Shown here piece after piece: positions 1-6,549 of a DNA stretch of 6,549 nucleotides (position 1 is its first letter; every line of letters begins with the position of its first letter). Position numbers and translations under genes: made by a program. The notes beneath the pieces were generated by a model. That model was not told the DNA's origin, searched no databases, and saw only the letters and a program-made list of their open reading frames with translations. The DNA lies in NCBI GenBank assembly GCA_028343315.1, contig JAOLYI010000021.1, positions 1 through 6,549 of the forward strand, written 5' to 3'. Source of the DNA: Candidatus Pelagibacter sp. GTDB lineage: Bacteria; Pseudomonadota; Alphaproteobacteria; Pelagibacterales; Pelagibacteraceae.

Positions 1-558
1 ATCTGATGATTTAAAATTGAAACGTAAGGTTTTGTAGACCTTGCTCCCTATTTTAACTTTTTCTTTGCCAATAAAAGTAACTCTTTGCTCAATTATTCTT
101 CCTGAAATACCGCTAATCTGTGCTGATGCTTTTATGATTTCATGATTCCACCATGTTCCAACAATAAAATCTTTATTTGCTTTACCTTTATAAGAGGATC
201 CATCAATAATTAAATCATTATCATTCCGGTCAATTTCTATATTAACATATCTGTCCTTTTTATTTTGTTTAGTTTTTGAAAAATAACTTTTAAAAATACC
301 TTTTTCGTAATTTTCTTGGCTTTTTGCGAAATAATTATAAAGTTCAACTCCTAATTTAGTGATTTTGAAACTTACTTCACTATCGATTGATAAATGACTG
401 CCCTTTCTATTAAAATCATACTTATGATACCCAATCGATTGATTGTTTCTAAATAATTCATACTCCAAATAATTATATTTTGCATAATGATCGACATGAC
501 CAAAGGACTCTAGACTTATGAATAGCGAAATTACAATTGAAAGAATAAATTTTTTCAT
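1..558 (-). CDS. Secreted DUF6134-like protein, partial (3' end outside window)
   Basis: An open frame runs from an ATG at 558-556 to the window edge without a stop, giving 186 residues. The N-terminus (MKKFILSIVISLFISLESFG) is a Sec signal peptide: two lysines, a hydrophobic core, then a polar region with probable cleavage near residue 20. The rest looks like a beta-rich periplasmic domain. Landmarks are NNQSIGYHKYDF (about 38-49), the strand-like SIDSEVSFKITKLGVELYNY, DGSSYKGKA, and GTWWNHEIIKASAQ followed by KVKIGSKVYKTLRFNF near the visible end. This layout of a 'name-IG-H' strand, a WWN segment and a late 'G...Y...F' strand matches the DUF6134 family as I remember it; the function of that family is unknown. 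The gene diverges from the cysteine synthase with 12 bp between start codons and has no evident Shine-Dalgarno. The family call is from memory of its pattern, not from a search. Confidence 0.72.
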   Translation of the reverse strand, partial: MKKFILSIVISLFISLESFGHVDHYAKYNYLEYELFRNNQSIGYHKYDFNRKGSHLSIDSEVSFKITKLGVELYNYFAKSQENYEKGIFKSYFSKTKQNKKDRYVNIEIDRNDNDLIIDGSSYKGKANKDFIVGTWWNHEIIKASAQISGISGRIIEQRVTFIGKEKVKIGSKVYKTLRFNFKSSD

Positions 559-571
559 ATATTTAATGATA
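537..571. promoter_or_regulatory. Compact divergent start region, possible leaderless promoters
   Basis: Only 559-570 separates the two divergent ATGs. On the plus strand, TTGAAA at 537-542 and TATATT at 558-563 (15-bp spacer) would place transcription start at about 570-571, at the cysteine synthase ATG. On the minus strand, TATCAT at 571-566 would place a start at about 559, just before the ATG at 558, but I see no well-spaced -35 for it. Neither gene has a Shine-Dalgarno. The sequence is so AT-rich that hexamer matches are weak evidence; the firm observation is the lack of space. Confidence 0.25.
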
Positions 572-1566
572 TGGAAACTAATACAATTTTAAATCAAATT
601 GGAAATACACCATTAGTAAGATTAAAACAAGCCTCAGAATTAACAGGTTGCCATATATATGGAAAGGCTGAATATTTTAATCCTGGTGAGTCCGTTAAAG
701 ATAGAGCTGCTTTATTTATAATACAAGATGCAATTAATCGAAAACTAATATCTGAAGGCGGAACTATTGTTGAAGGAACAGCTGGAAATACAGGAATTGG
801 TTTAGCAATAGTTTGTAAAGAATATAATTTAAAGTTAAAGATTGTAATACCAAAAACACAATCTATTGAGAAAAAAGAAACTTTAAAAGAATTGGGTGCT
901 GAACTCATTGAGGTAGACGCCGTACCTTATGCAAATCCTAAAAATTACATAAAACAATCTAAACAGATTGCTGAGGATTTAAACAAAACTAGTTCATATG
1001 GTGTTTATTGGGCTAACCAGTTTGATAATACAATAAATACAGAAGCTCACATTCAAACCACGGCTAAGGAAATTTGGAACCAAACTGCTGGGTCTATAGA
1101 TGGCTTTACATGTGCTGTTGGAACAGGTGGAACTTTGGCTGGTGTTTCAATTGGATTAAAGAATAAAAATAAAAATATTAAAATTGCTTTATCTGATCCT
1201 ATGGGATCTTCACTTTATTCTCATATTAAAAATAATAAACTTGAAAGTTCAGGAAGCTCAATAACCGAAGGCATAGGAACTGGAAGAATAACTAAAAATT
1301 TCGATAAAGCTCTTGTAGACGATGCTTTTCAAACTGATGACACAGAAGCTTTAAATTTAGTATATGATTTAATTGAAAAACAGAAAATTGTATTAGGTGG
1401 TTCATCAGGTATAAATATAGCTGGAGCTATAAAACTTGCAAAAGAAATGGGTCCTGGAAAAACAATTGTTACAATACTTTGTGATCACGGAAAAAGATAT
1501 GCAAGTAAAATTTTTAATAAAGAATTTTTAAAAAATAAAAATTTACCAATACCCAAATGGTTATAA
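571..1566 (+). CDS. cysK: Cysteine synthase (O-acetylserine sulfhydrylase-type, PLP-dependent)
   Basis: 331 residues, fold-type II PLP enzyme, cytoplasmic. The expected reaction is O-acetyl-L-serine plus sulfide to L-cysteine plus acetate. Visible motifs in order: IGNTPLVRL (10-18); [11 protein letters not shown] (37-47) with the PLP Schiff-base lysine at K43; the substrate loop TAGNTG (70-75); GTGGT phosphate-binding loop (185-189); EGIGTG (233-238); and GGSSGIN (276-282) with the serine expected to face the PLP ring nitrogen. The length is normal. It differs from E. coli CysK at several places: TAGNTGIG instead of [17 protein letters not shown] instead of PETMSIERR, and LCDHGKRY near the C-terminus. 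It resembles the '[12 protein letters not shown] / TQSIEKK' branch that includes yeast Mcy1-like proteins. The start at 571 leaves nine residues before IGNTPL, as is usual. A related beta-replacement reaction cannot be excluded. Confidence 0.88.
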   Translation: METNTILNQIGNTPLVRLKQASELTGCHIYGKAEYFNPGESVKDRAALFIIQDAINRKLISEGGTIVEGTAGNTGIGLAIVCKEYNLKLKIVIPKTQSIEKKETLKELGAELIEVDAVPYANPKNYIKQSKQIAEDLNKTSSYGVYWANQFDNTINTEAHIQTTAKEIWNQTAGSIDGFTCAVGTGGTLAGVSIGLKNKNKNIKIALSDPMGSSLYSHIKNNKLESSGSSITEGIGTGRITKNFDKALVDDAFQTDDTEALNLVYDLIEKQKIVLGGSSGINIAGAIKLAKEMGPGKTIVTILCDHGKRYASKIFNKEFLKNKNLPIPKWL

Positions 1567-2292
1567 GATTTGGCTTAGAAAAAGTTTTGTTCTATCTGAT
1601 TTAGGATTATCAAAAAATTCTTTTGTTCTAGCTTTTTCAACTATTCTTCCTTCATCCATAAAAATCATATTATCCGCGACTTCTTTTGCAAAACCCATTT
1701 CATGAGTAACGACTATCATAGTCATTCCACCTTTGGCTAAATCAACCATTACGTCTAAAACTTCTTTGATCATTTCAGGGTCTAATGCAGAAGTTGGTTC
1801 ATCGAACAACATTATTTTCGGTTCCATACATAAAGCTCTAGCTATTGCAGCACGTTGTTGTTGGCCGCCAGATAGTTGACCGGGAAATTTTAATGCTTGA
1901 TCATCAATTTGCACTCTTGTTAAATTGCTCATTGCAATTTCTTCAGCTTGCTTTTTTGGAAGTTTTTTTACCCAAATGGGTGCTAATGTACAGTTCTCTA
2001 AAATTGATAAATGTGGAAACAAGTTAAATTGTTGAAATACCATTCCAACTTCAGCTCTAATCTTTTCTATATCTTTTGTATTTTCTGAAATTTCATTTCC
2101 ATCAACTATGATGTTTCCTTCCTGATGTTCTTCTAATCTATTGATGCACCTAATAAGTGTTGATTTTCCTGAACCAGACGGACCACAAACAACAATCTTT
2201 TCTTTTTGATTAACTGTTAGATTAATATCTTTAAGCACCTGAAATTTATCAAACCACTTATTTACATTTTTTAATTCTATAATATTCGACAT
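1561..2292 (-). CDS. aapP: General L-amino-acid ABC transporter, ATP-binding protein AapP
   Basis: 243 residues, the usual length for a polar amino-acid ABC ATPase. It sits on the cytoplasmic face and drives uptake through AapQ and AapM. All nucleotide-binding elements are intact: Walker [10 protein letters not shown] (37-45), Q-loop [10 protein letters not shown] (Q87), signature LSGGQQQR (140-147), Walker B IMLFDEP (160-166) with E165 catalytic, D-loop SALDPE (168-173) and H-loop H197 in VTHEMGFA. The segment [11 protein letters not shown] (104-114) is characteristic of the AapP/YhdZ/GlnQ type. It is the last gene of the operon and begins one base after the aapM stop, with GAGAG about five bases upstream of the ATG, so translational coupling is likely. 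Its TAA at 1563-1561 overlaps the last codon of the convergent cysteine synthase. I find no terminator hairpin beyond it. Confidence 0.95.
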   Translation of the reverse strand: MSNIIELKNVNKWFDKFQVLKDINLTVNQKEKIVVCGPSGSGKSTLIRCINRLEEHQEGNIIVDGNEISENTKDIEKIRAEVGMVFQQFNLFPHLSILENCTLAPIWVKKLPKKQAEEIAMSNLTRVQIDDQALKFPGQLSGGQQQRAAIARALCMEPKIMLFDEPTSALDPEMIKEVLDVMVDLAKGGMTMIVVTHEMGFAKEVADNMIFMDEGRIVEKARTKEFFDNPKSDRTKLFLSQIL

Positions 2293-2293
2293 T

Positions 2294-3547
2294 TTATCTC
2301 TCAGTACTTAATCTTTTTTCTAATCTTTGGCTATATCTGCTCATAGCATAACAAATAACCCAAAAAACTAAACCTGCAAAAACGTACCCTTCTATTGCCA
2401 TTCCAAGCCATTTAGGATTTGTTTTTGCCAAACCTATCATACCAGCCAATTCTAGCAACCCTACTACGAATATTAATGGGGTATCTTTTACTAATGCTAA
2501 AAACGTGTTTGCTATACCAGGTATTACTAGTTTTAAGGCTTGCGGAAGTATTACTAATAGATGCATTCTCCAATAACCCATGCCAAGAGATTTAGCTGCA
2601 TCGTACTGTCCTCTAGATAGGGCTTGAAGACCTCCTCTAATAACTTCAGCCATATAAGCTGCCTCAAATAATGTAATTGCAATAATTACTCTCATTAATT
2701 TATCCATATATGTTCCATCAGGTAAGAACATTGGAAACATTACTGCCGACATAAATAAAACAGTAATAAGAGGAACCCCTCTCCAAATTTCAATAAATCC
2801 TATAGATGAGTAACGTATAACTGGAAGTGTAGATCTTCTTCCTAAAGCTAAAAACATTCCTATTGGAAAACATAAAATTAGAGCAAAAGCAGAAACAATC
2901 AATGTTAATGAAAGACCTCCCCATGCACCAGTCTCGATCCATTTTAAACCAAATATTCCACCTGAAATTAATTTAATACCAATAAAAGGGTAAATGAATA
3001 ATAAAAATAAAATTATGTATTTTTTGAATTTTTGAGGAACAAAAATGGAAGCTCCTACCAATATAAATAGTATAAAAAAAGCTGTATTTATTCTCCATTG
3101 TTCAGGATTTGGATACATTCCGTACATAAATCTTTTAAACCAAACTTTAACAAAGACCCAGCAAGCGCCCCCACTAGTACAATCATCTTTTGAAGATCCT
3201 GCAAAATCAGCATCAAAGAATAACCAATTTAATAAGGGAGGTGTGTATTTAAATAAAATAAAGATAATTAATAAAGTAAGAGCGGCATTAAAAGTTGATG
3301 AATTTACATTTTTATTGAAATTATCTAATAATCTTATTCCGCTAAATTCTATTCTTACAAAGTAAAGACCTAACGTTCCTGTTATTAAAGGAAAAAAGTA
3401 ACTTAGTGTGCCTGGTAAAAAGCTTGTTATATTTGAATTTAAAAAAGTATTTGATAAAAAATCAATAAAACTTAAAGCAATTAAAGGAATACCTATACTT
3501 AACGAAGTATTTAAATTGGCTCTAGTTGGTTTTAAAAATTGCATCAT
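2294..3547 (-). CDS. aapM: General L-amino-acid ABC transporter, permease AapM
   Basis: 417 residues, inner-membrane permease of the polar amino-acid family, AapM/YhdY type, pairing with AapQ. Hydrophobic segments lie near 15-35, 44-65, 86-105, 154-170, 176-195, 213-236, 255-275, 285-302, 338-366 and 385-402. The C-terminal half holds the binding-protein-dependent transport domain, with [12 protein letters not shown] (255-266) and the ATPase-contacting EAA loop (about 301-336: [26 protein letters not shown]). Between the third and fourth segments is the family-typical soluble stretch with [10 protein letters not shown] (C123 and C129) and [13 protein letters not shown] (140-152). That stretch separates AapM from short glutamine-type permeases. 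The gene starts one base after the aapQ stop; tandem ATG codons (3547-3545 and 3544-3542) leave the exact start uncertain by one residue, and the Shine-Dalgarno is weak. Confidence 0.94.
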   Translation of the reverse strand: MMQFLKPTRANLNTSLSIGIPLIALSFIDFLSNTFLNSNITSFLPGTLSYFFPLITGTLGLYFVRIEFSGIRLLDNFNKNVNSSTFNAALTLLIIFILFKYTPPLLNWLFFDADFAGSSKDDCTSGGACWVFVKVWFKRFMYGMYPNPEQWRINTAFFILFILVGASIFVPQKFKKYIILFLLFIYPFIGIKLISGGIFGLKWIETGAWGGLSLTLIVSAFALILCFPIGMFLALGRRSTLPVIRYSSIGFIEIWRGVPLITVLFMSAVMFPMFLPDGTYMDKLMRVIIAITLFEAAYMAEVIRGGLQALSRGQYDAAKSLGMGYWRMHLLVILPQALKLVIPGIANTFLALVKDTPLIFVVGLLELAGMIGLAKTNPKWLGMAIEGYVFAGLVFWVICYAMSRYSQRLEKRLSTER

Positions 3548-3548
3548 A

Positions 3549-4724
3549 TTATTTTTCTTTTATCGCCATTTTTTTATTGTATGCATTCATTAATACGGAA
3601 ATTGTTAAACTTAAAAATAAGTAAGTTCCCATTGTTATTGATATAATCTCTATTGCTCTACCCGTTTGCATTAATGCTGTTCCTGCAAAAACTAAAACAA
3701 TATCAGGATAAGCTATGGCTGCTGCTAGCGATGAGTTTTTAGTTAGATTCAAATACTGATTAGTTGTAGGTGGAATAATAATTCTTAGAGCTTGTGGCAT
3801 TACAACTAATTTTAAAATTTGACCTTTAGTAAGTCCTATGCTGGCTGCGGCTTCTTTTTGTCCTTTACCTACACCCTGTATACCTGCTCTAACATTTTCA
3901 GCAACAAAGGTAGCTGTATACATCGAAAGAGCTAAAGCTAATGAAATAAGTTCTGGAATAATACTAATTCCCCCTCTGAAGTTAAAAACGGTATCTGAAA
4001 GTTGGTTTAATTCAGGATATTGAAAATTTAAAGTAACTCCACCAATTAAAAAAGTAAGAGCCGGTATAATAAAAAAAATTGCTATTGATATCCAGCCTGC
4101 TGAAACGTGTTTACCAAATTCTTCTCTTTGTTTTTTTGCATGTTTAAATACAAAAAATATTGCAATTATTGAAACTATTACTGATGAAAAAAATAAAGAA
4201 AAATTTGTCCATAAAAATTTTGGGATGTACCATCCTTTTATTGTTAAGAATGAAATATCATTAAAGCTAATTGCATTTTCCGGCATTGGTAAAAGTCTTA
4301 ACGCTCCGTAGTACCAAAAGAAAATTTGTAATAATAAAGGTACATTTCTAAAAATCTCGACATACCATTCTGCAGCTTTTGCAATTAAATAGTTTTGAGA
4401 TAATCGACCAATACCAATAGTCACTCCTAAAATTGTACAAAGAATAATTCCAATTACTGAGACTAAAAGTGTATTAAGTAAACCGACTAAAAAAGCTCTT
4501 GCATATGAGTAAGATCCATCATAGTCGATCATTGAAAATGTAATATCAAAAGAAGCTTCTTGACTTAAAAATCCATAACCAAAAGAAATTCCTCTATTGC
4601 CCATATTAATTTGAGCGTTATATGAAAAGTAAGCAATTACAGAAATAATGAAAGCTAAGGTTAATACTTGCGGTATTAAACGCTTCTTGTTTTTAAAATC
4701 TATTTTAAAATTTTTAAAGTTCAT
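3549..4724 (-). CDS. aapQ: General L-amino-acid ABC transporter, permease AapQ
   Basis: 391 residues, inner-membrane permease of AapQ/YhdX type. After a basic N-terminus, hydrophobic segments appear near 18-34, 78-105, 128-145, 176-195, 211-231, 253-275, 305-320, 335-352 and 358-382. Diagnostic stretches are NRGISFGYGFLSQEASFDI (43-61), LVGLLNTLLVSVIGIILCT (79-97), YVEIFRNVPLLLQIFFWYYG (121-140) and the EAA loop (about 276-312: ENVRAGIQGVGKGQ, AAASIGLT, MPQAL), followed by TNQYLNLTKNSSLA. The length is close to rhizobial AapQ. It follows aapJ after a 99-bp gap carrying an intrinsic terminator, so it is probably transcribed by readthrough from the aapJ promoter. That gap has no clear Shine-Dalgarno before the ATG. 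A TATATT at 4748-4743 (minus) could be a -10 for a separate weak promoter, but it lacks a properly spaced -35. Confidence 0.94.
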   Translation of the reverse strand: MNFKNFKIDFKNKKRLIPQVLTLAFIISVIAYFSYNAQINMGNRGISFGYGFLSQEASFDITFSMIDYDGSYSYARAFLVGLLNTLLVSVIGIILCTILGVTIGIGRLSQNYLIAKAAEWYVEIFRNVPLLLQIFFWYYGALRLLPMPENAISFNDISFLTIKGWYIPKFLWTNFSLFFSSVIVSIIAIFFVFKHAKKQREEFGKHVSAGWISIAIFFIIPALTFLIGGVTLNFQYPELNQLSDTVFNFRGGISIIPELISLALALSMYTATFVAENVRAGIQGVGKGQKEAAASIGLTKGQILKLVVMPQALRIIIPPTTNQYLNLTKNSSLAAAIAYPDIVLVFAGTALMQTGRAIEIISITMGTYLFLSLTISVLMNAYNKKMAIKEK

Positions 4725-4776
4725 TAAAATATTTTTATTGTTAATATAATTTTGATTTTAGTCATTTATGTAGAAT

Positions 4777-4807
4777 AAAAAAAAGGGCCGGATAAATCCA
4801 GCCCTTT
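4777..4807 (-). terminator. Intrinsic terminator between aapJ and aapQ
   Basis: Read on the minus strand, AAAGGGCTGGA (4807-4797) pairs with TCCGGCCCTTT (4792-4782) around a TTTA loop. The 11-bp stem includes one U-G wobble, which appears as a C/A mismatch on the plus strand. The stem runs directly into eight T (4784-4777). It begins 16 bases after the aapJ stop codon. The plus-strand reading has the mismatch and no following T run, so this is a minus-strand terminator. Since aapQMP lie beyond it, it probably acts as a partial terminator or as a 3' stabiliser for an aapJ-only mRNA. Confidence 0.88.
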
Positions 4808-4823
4808 CTATTTTTATTAGCAA

Positions 4824-5870
4824 TTATCTTGCAGGTGGTACGTAAAGAATTCCACCTTTAGTCCATAATTGATTTGGACCTCTGTTAGGTAGAATACCAG
4901 TGTCAGCTATATGTTTTTTGTAGCTTTCACCGTAGTTTCCAACTTGCTCAATAATTCTTAAGCTCCACTCGTTATCTAAACCGAATGCTGCCCCTAATTC
5001 ACCTTCTGAACCAACTAATCTTTTGATTTGCGGGTTCTCAGAGTCTTTTAGACTTGAAGCATTAGATGAATTAATACCGTACTCTTCAGCTTCGATCATA
5101 GTATTTAAAGACCATCTAACGATATCTTCCCATACTGCATCCCCTTGTCTTACAACAGGACCTAATGGTTCTTTAGAAATCGTTTCAGGTAATACTTTAT
5201 GATCGTCTGGGCTAGACATTTTTGTTCTTTGTGCTGCTAATCCAGATTTATCAGTTGTGTACGTATCACATCTTCCAGCATCATAAGCTTGAACTACTTC
5301 ATCAGCTTTTTCAAAAGCGATTGGTTCATAACTTATGTTTTTTGAATTAAAGAAGTCTCTCATGTTTAATTCAGTAGTCGTACCTGTATTTGTACAAGCA
5401 GAAATACCGTTTTTGAAATCATTCACAGAATTAATTCCAGAATTTTTTCTAACCATGAAACCTTGACCGTCATAAAAGTTTACACCAACAAAAGTTAAAC
5501 CAATGTCAGCATCTCTTGATAATGTCCAAGTAGTGTTACGTGCAAGTACATCAATTTCACCTGATGTTAAAGCCGTAAATCTTTCTTTGGCACTTAATGG
5601 AGTATATTTAACTTTGTCAGCATCACCTAATACAGCAGCTGCAACAGCTCTACATACATCTACATCGATACCAGTCCAGTTTCCAGATGCATCAGCATTT
5701 GAAAAACCAGGTAGACCTTGTGAAACACCACATTTCACAAAACCGGCTTTCTTAGTATTTTCTAATGTTTTAGATTTTTTTGAACCAGCTCCTCCTCCGC
5801 TTTGGCCGCAAGCGACTAAAAGCAAAGATGCAAATCCAACTAAAATCCAAGTTTTGATTGATTTGATCAT
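4824..5870 (-). CDS. aapJ: General L-amino-acid ABC transporter, substrate-binding protein AapJ
   Basis: 348 residues from the ATG at 5870-5868, close to the family length of about 340. It captures L-amino acids outside the inner membrane and delivers them to AapQM. The frame is open for 44 more codons upstream, but this start is chosen because AGAGGA lies ten bases before it and a signal peptide follows directly. Family stretches: KCGVSQGLPGFS (46-57), GNWTGIDVDVCRAVAAAV (63-80), YTPLSAKERFTAL (89-101), RNTTWTLSRD (111-120), YDGQGFMVRK (133-142), CTNTGTTTEL (159-168), AYDAGRCDTYTTDKSGLAAQR (195-215), ISKEPLGPVVRQGD (231-244) and the C-terminal LWTKGGILYVPPAR. The signal ends LLVAC (17-21), a lipobox with C21, then a Gly/Ser-rich linker. 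This suggests a lipid-anchored form, whereas rhizobial AapJ is soluble in the periplasm. It is first in the operon, with its own terminator. Confidence 0.95.
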   Translation of the reverse strand: MIKSIKTWILVGFASLLLVACGQSGGGAGSKKSKTLENTKKAGFVKCGVSQGLPGFSNADASGNWTGIDVDVCRAVAAAVLGDADKVKYTPLSAKERFTALTSGEIDVLARNTTWTLSRDADIGLTFVGVNFYDGQGFMVRKNSGINSVNDFKNGISACTNTGTTTELNMRDFFNSKNISYEPIAFEKADEVVQAYDAGRCDTYTTDKSGLAAQRTKMSSPDDHKVLPETISKEPLGPVVRQGDAVWEDIVRWSLNTMIEAEEYGINSSNASSLKDSENPQIKRLVGSEGELGAAFGLDNEWSLRIIEQVGNYGESYKKHIADTGILPNRGPNQLWTKGGILYVPPAR

Positions 5871-5880
5871 ATTAATGATT

Positions 5881-5886
5881 TCCTCT
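5881..5886 (-). promoter_or_regulatory. Ribosome-binding site deciding the aapJ start
   Basis: AGAGGA on the minus strand, inside AAAGAGGAAA, ends ten bases before the ATG at 5870. It is the clearest Shine-Dalgarno in the window and selects this ATG over the in-frame ATG at 6002. Confidence 0.75.
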
Positions 5887-5896
5887 TTAGTTATAT

Positions 5897-5910
5897 TATT
5901 GTTAACAATA
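5897..5910. promoter_or_regulatory. 14-bp perfect dyad in the aapJ leader
   Basis: TATTGTTAACAATA is a perfect palindrome centred on GTTAAC, ten bases upstream of the aapJ Shine-Dalgarno. As RNA it could form only a five-pair AU stem with a UUAA loop, so a DNA-protein site is the more natural reading. In sequence this AT-rich, short palindromes arise by chance more often than usual, so its function is unproven. Confidence 0.4.
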
Positions 5911-5911
5911 T

Positions 5912-5932
5912 TTTTGAAACTGAGTTTCAAAA
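5912..5932. promoter_or_regulatory. 21-bp perfect dyad, operator-like, upstream of aapJ
   Basis: Ten-base arms TTTTGAAACT and AGTTTCAAAA flank a single G (plus strand), with no mismatch. The near-zero spacer suits a dimeric DNA-binding protein better than an RNA hairpin. It sits one base from the 14-bp dyad. It lies downstream of the best promoter candidate, and just at the expected start of a second, weaker one (TTGTAT at 5967-5962, CATAAT at 5945-5940, 16-bp spacer), positions typical for repression. I do not recognise the regulator. Confidence 0.5.
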
Positions 5933-5970
5933 CGGGTTTATTATGATTATTTTTTTTTAAAATACAATTT

Positions 5971-5999
5971 TTTATAACCACCAAATGTGCTTCAATCAA
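5971..5999 (-). promoter_or_regulatory. Candidate sigma-70-type promoter for the aap operon
   Basis: On the minus strand, TTGATT (5999-5994) and TATAAA (5976-5971) are separated by exactly 17 bp. They match the -35 and -10 consensus at four and five of six positions. Transcription would start at about 5964, giving a leader of roughly 94 bases that contains an A9 tract (5958-5950) and both dyads. The upstream zapE-like gene ends only about 40 bp before the -35. A second promoter nearer aapJ is possible. Confidence 0.5.
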
Positions 6000-6039
6000 C
6001 AATTTTGGTACTATATGTATTAATGCTCAACTTAATAAC

Positions 6040-6549
6040 CTAAGTAACTTTGGTCATCTCGAACAATCTACTTAAAGTTCTTTTGAAAACCTCAGTGTGT
6101 AATTTTGAAGATCCTAAAAAATTTAAATTATCAGCTGATGATAATGATAAAATTATTTTTTTTTCATAAAGAATATCTATTAAAGTAATAAATCTTAGTT
6201 GTTGATTAGAATTATCATCATTAAAAAAAGGAATTTGTTCAATAAAGATATGGCTGCACACTTTAGCTATATTAATATAATCTTCTGCTCCTATTTTTAC
6301 ATCGCATAGTTCATCAAATTTAAATCTTGAAATACCACTATGAAAATTTTTAATCTCAAAATCTCTACCTTTTGTTGTAATTATCTTGTTCTCTTTTTTT
6401 TGCCCTTTAGTTAATTCACGAAAACTTTGATTAATTTTAAAAAAAGTATTTTCATTTAAGGGATAAAAAATTCTCTGTGATTTATCTAAATTTTTAATAC
6501 GATAATCATCTTGTATTAAAAGCTCTTGTTGTACAGAATTAGCTTTAAT
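6040..6549 (-). CDS. zapE: ZapE/AFG1-family ATPase, partial (C-terminal 169 residues)
   Basis: The frame is open from the window edge to a TAG at 6042-6040; the start and the P-loop ATPase core (Walker A and B) lie outside. The visible part matches the C-terminal region of ZapE/AFG1: QDDYRIKNLDKSQRIFYPL near its beginning (E. coli ZapE has VDYRLRTL), then KGRDFEI, the SGISRFKFDELCDVKIGAEDY segment, and RFITLIDILYEKKIILSLSS followed by FKRTLSRLFEM at the end. E. coli ZapE has RFIALVDEFYERHVKLVVSAE and CLSRLQEM at the corresponding places. AFG1 proteins are P-loop ATPases tied to membrane-protein quality control in mitochondria and, as ZapE, to cell division in E. coli. The protein stops four residues after the conserved EM, without the longer tail seen in E. 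coli. A GTG at 6261 is internal and is not the start. No terminator is visible before the aapJ promoter. Confidence 0.85.
   Translation of the reverse strand: MKANSVQQELLIQDDYRIKNLDKSQRIFYPLNENTFFKINQSFRELTKGQKKENKIITTKGRDFEIKNFHSGISRFKFDELCDVKIGAEDYINIAKVCSHIFIEQIPFFNDDNSNQQLRFITLIDILYEKKIILSLSSADNLNFLGSSKLHTEVFKRTLSRLFEMTKVT

Noticed and set aside
594..908. A 104-residue minus-strand open frame inside the cysteine synthase.
   Set aside because: It overlaps the PLP-binding coding region in antisense and has no start signal or family pattern.
3045..3365. A 106-residue plus-strand open frame inside aapM.
   Set aside because: It is antisense to a permease with clear family motifs and shows no independent coding evidence.
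5897..5932. A rho-independent terminator or riboswitch in the aapJ leader.
   Set aside because: The stems are short and AU-rich, with almost no loop and no following T run on the minus strand. No known amino-acid riboswitch core is recognisable.
5503..5946. A 147-residue plus-strand open frame antisense to aapJ.
   Set aside because: It lies opposite a strongly conserved coding region, has no recognisable motifs and runs into the regulatory leader; it is best explained as an antisense shadow.
5871..6002. A 44-codon in-frame extension of aapJ to an ATG at 6002.
   Set aside because: The extension would bury the signal peptide, has no family similarity and covers the candidate promoter and both dyads. 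The ATG at 5870 has a clear Shine-Dalgarno.
6040..6261. A stand-alone 73-residue protein starting at the GTG at 6261.
   Set aside because: The same frame continues upstream without a stop to the window edge and encodes ZapE/AFG1 family sequence, so this is only the end of a larger gene.

Overview
The window is very AT-rich and tightly packed. Its proteins resemble alphaproteobacterial families but are rich in Lys, Asn and Ile. A complete AapJQMP-type amino-acid ABC transporter with minimal intergenic spacing in such a low-GC genome best fits a streamlined marine alphaproteobacterium of the SAR11 group (Pelagibacterales). That taxonomic call is inferred from composition and gene content; no marker gene is present.

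Layout from left to right. Positions 1-558 (minus) hold the first 186 codons of a secreted DUF6134-like protein whose 3' end lies outside the window. Only 12 bp away, diverging from it, is a plus-strand cysteine synthase (571-1566). Its stop codon overlaps the stop codon of the convergent transporter ATPase in a shared TTATAA. From 1561 to 5870, all on the minus strand, lies the general L-amino-acid transporter, transcribed aapJ (binding protein), aapQ and aapM (permeases), aapP (ATPase). The last three genes are separated by single bases, while aapJ is set apart by a 99-bp gap carrying a strong intrinsic terminator. The 169-bp gap upstream of aapJ holds a good candidate promoter, two adjacent perfect DNA dyads and a clear ribosome-binding site. 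Positions 6040-6549 (minus) are the C-terminal 169 codons of a ZapE/AFG1-family ATPase whose 5' end lies outside the window.

How the genes work together: AapJ binds amino acids outside the inner membrane, AapQ and AapM form the channel, and AapP supplies ATP-driven force. The terminator after aapJ should make binding protein more abundant than the membrane complex, and the dyads are candidate control sites for the whole operon. The cysteine synthase would make cysteine from an activated serine and sulfide; its link to the transporter is positional only. Most of the window is ordinary housekeeping and transport. The points worth a second look are the aapJ leader, the lipoprotein-type signal on AapJ, the mid-operon terminator, and the absence of regulatory space at both ends of cysK. 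I see no sign of an undescribed system, mobile element, CRISPR array or RNA gene.
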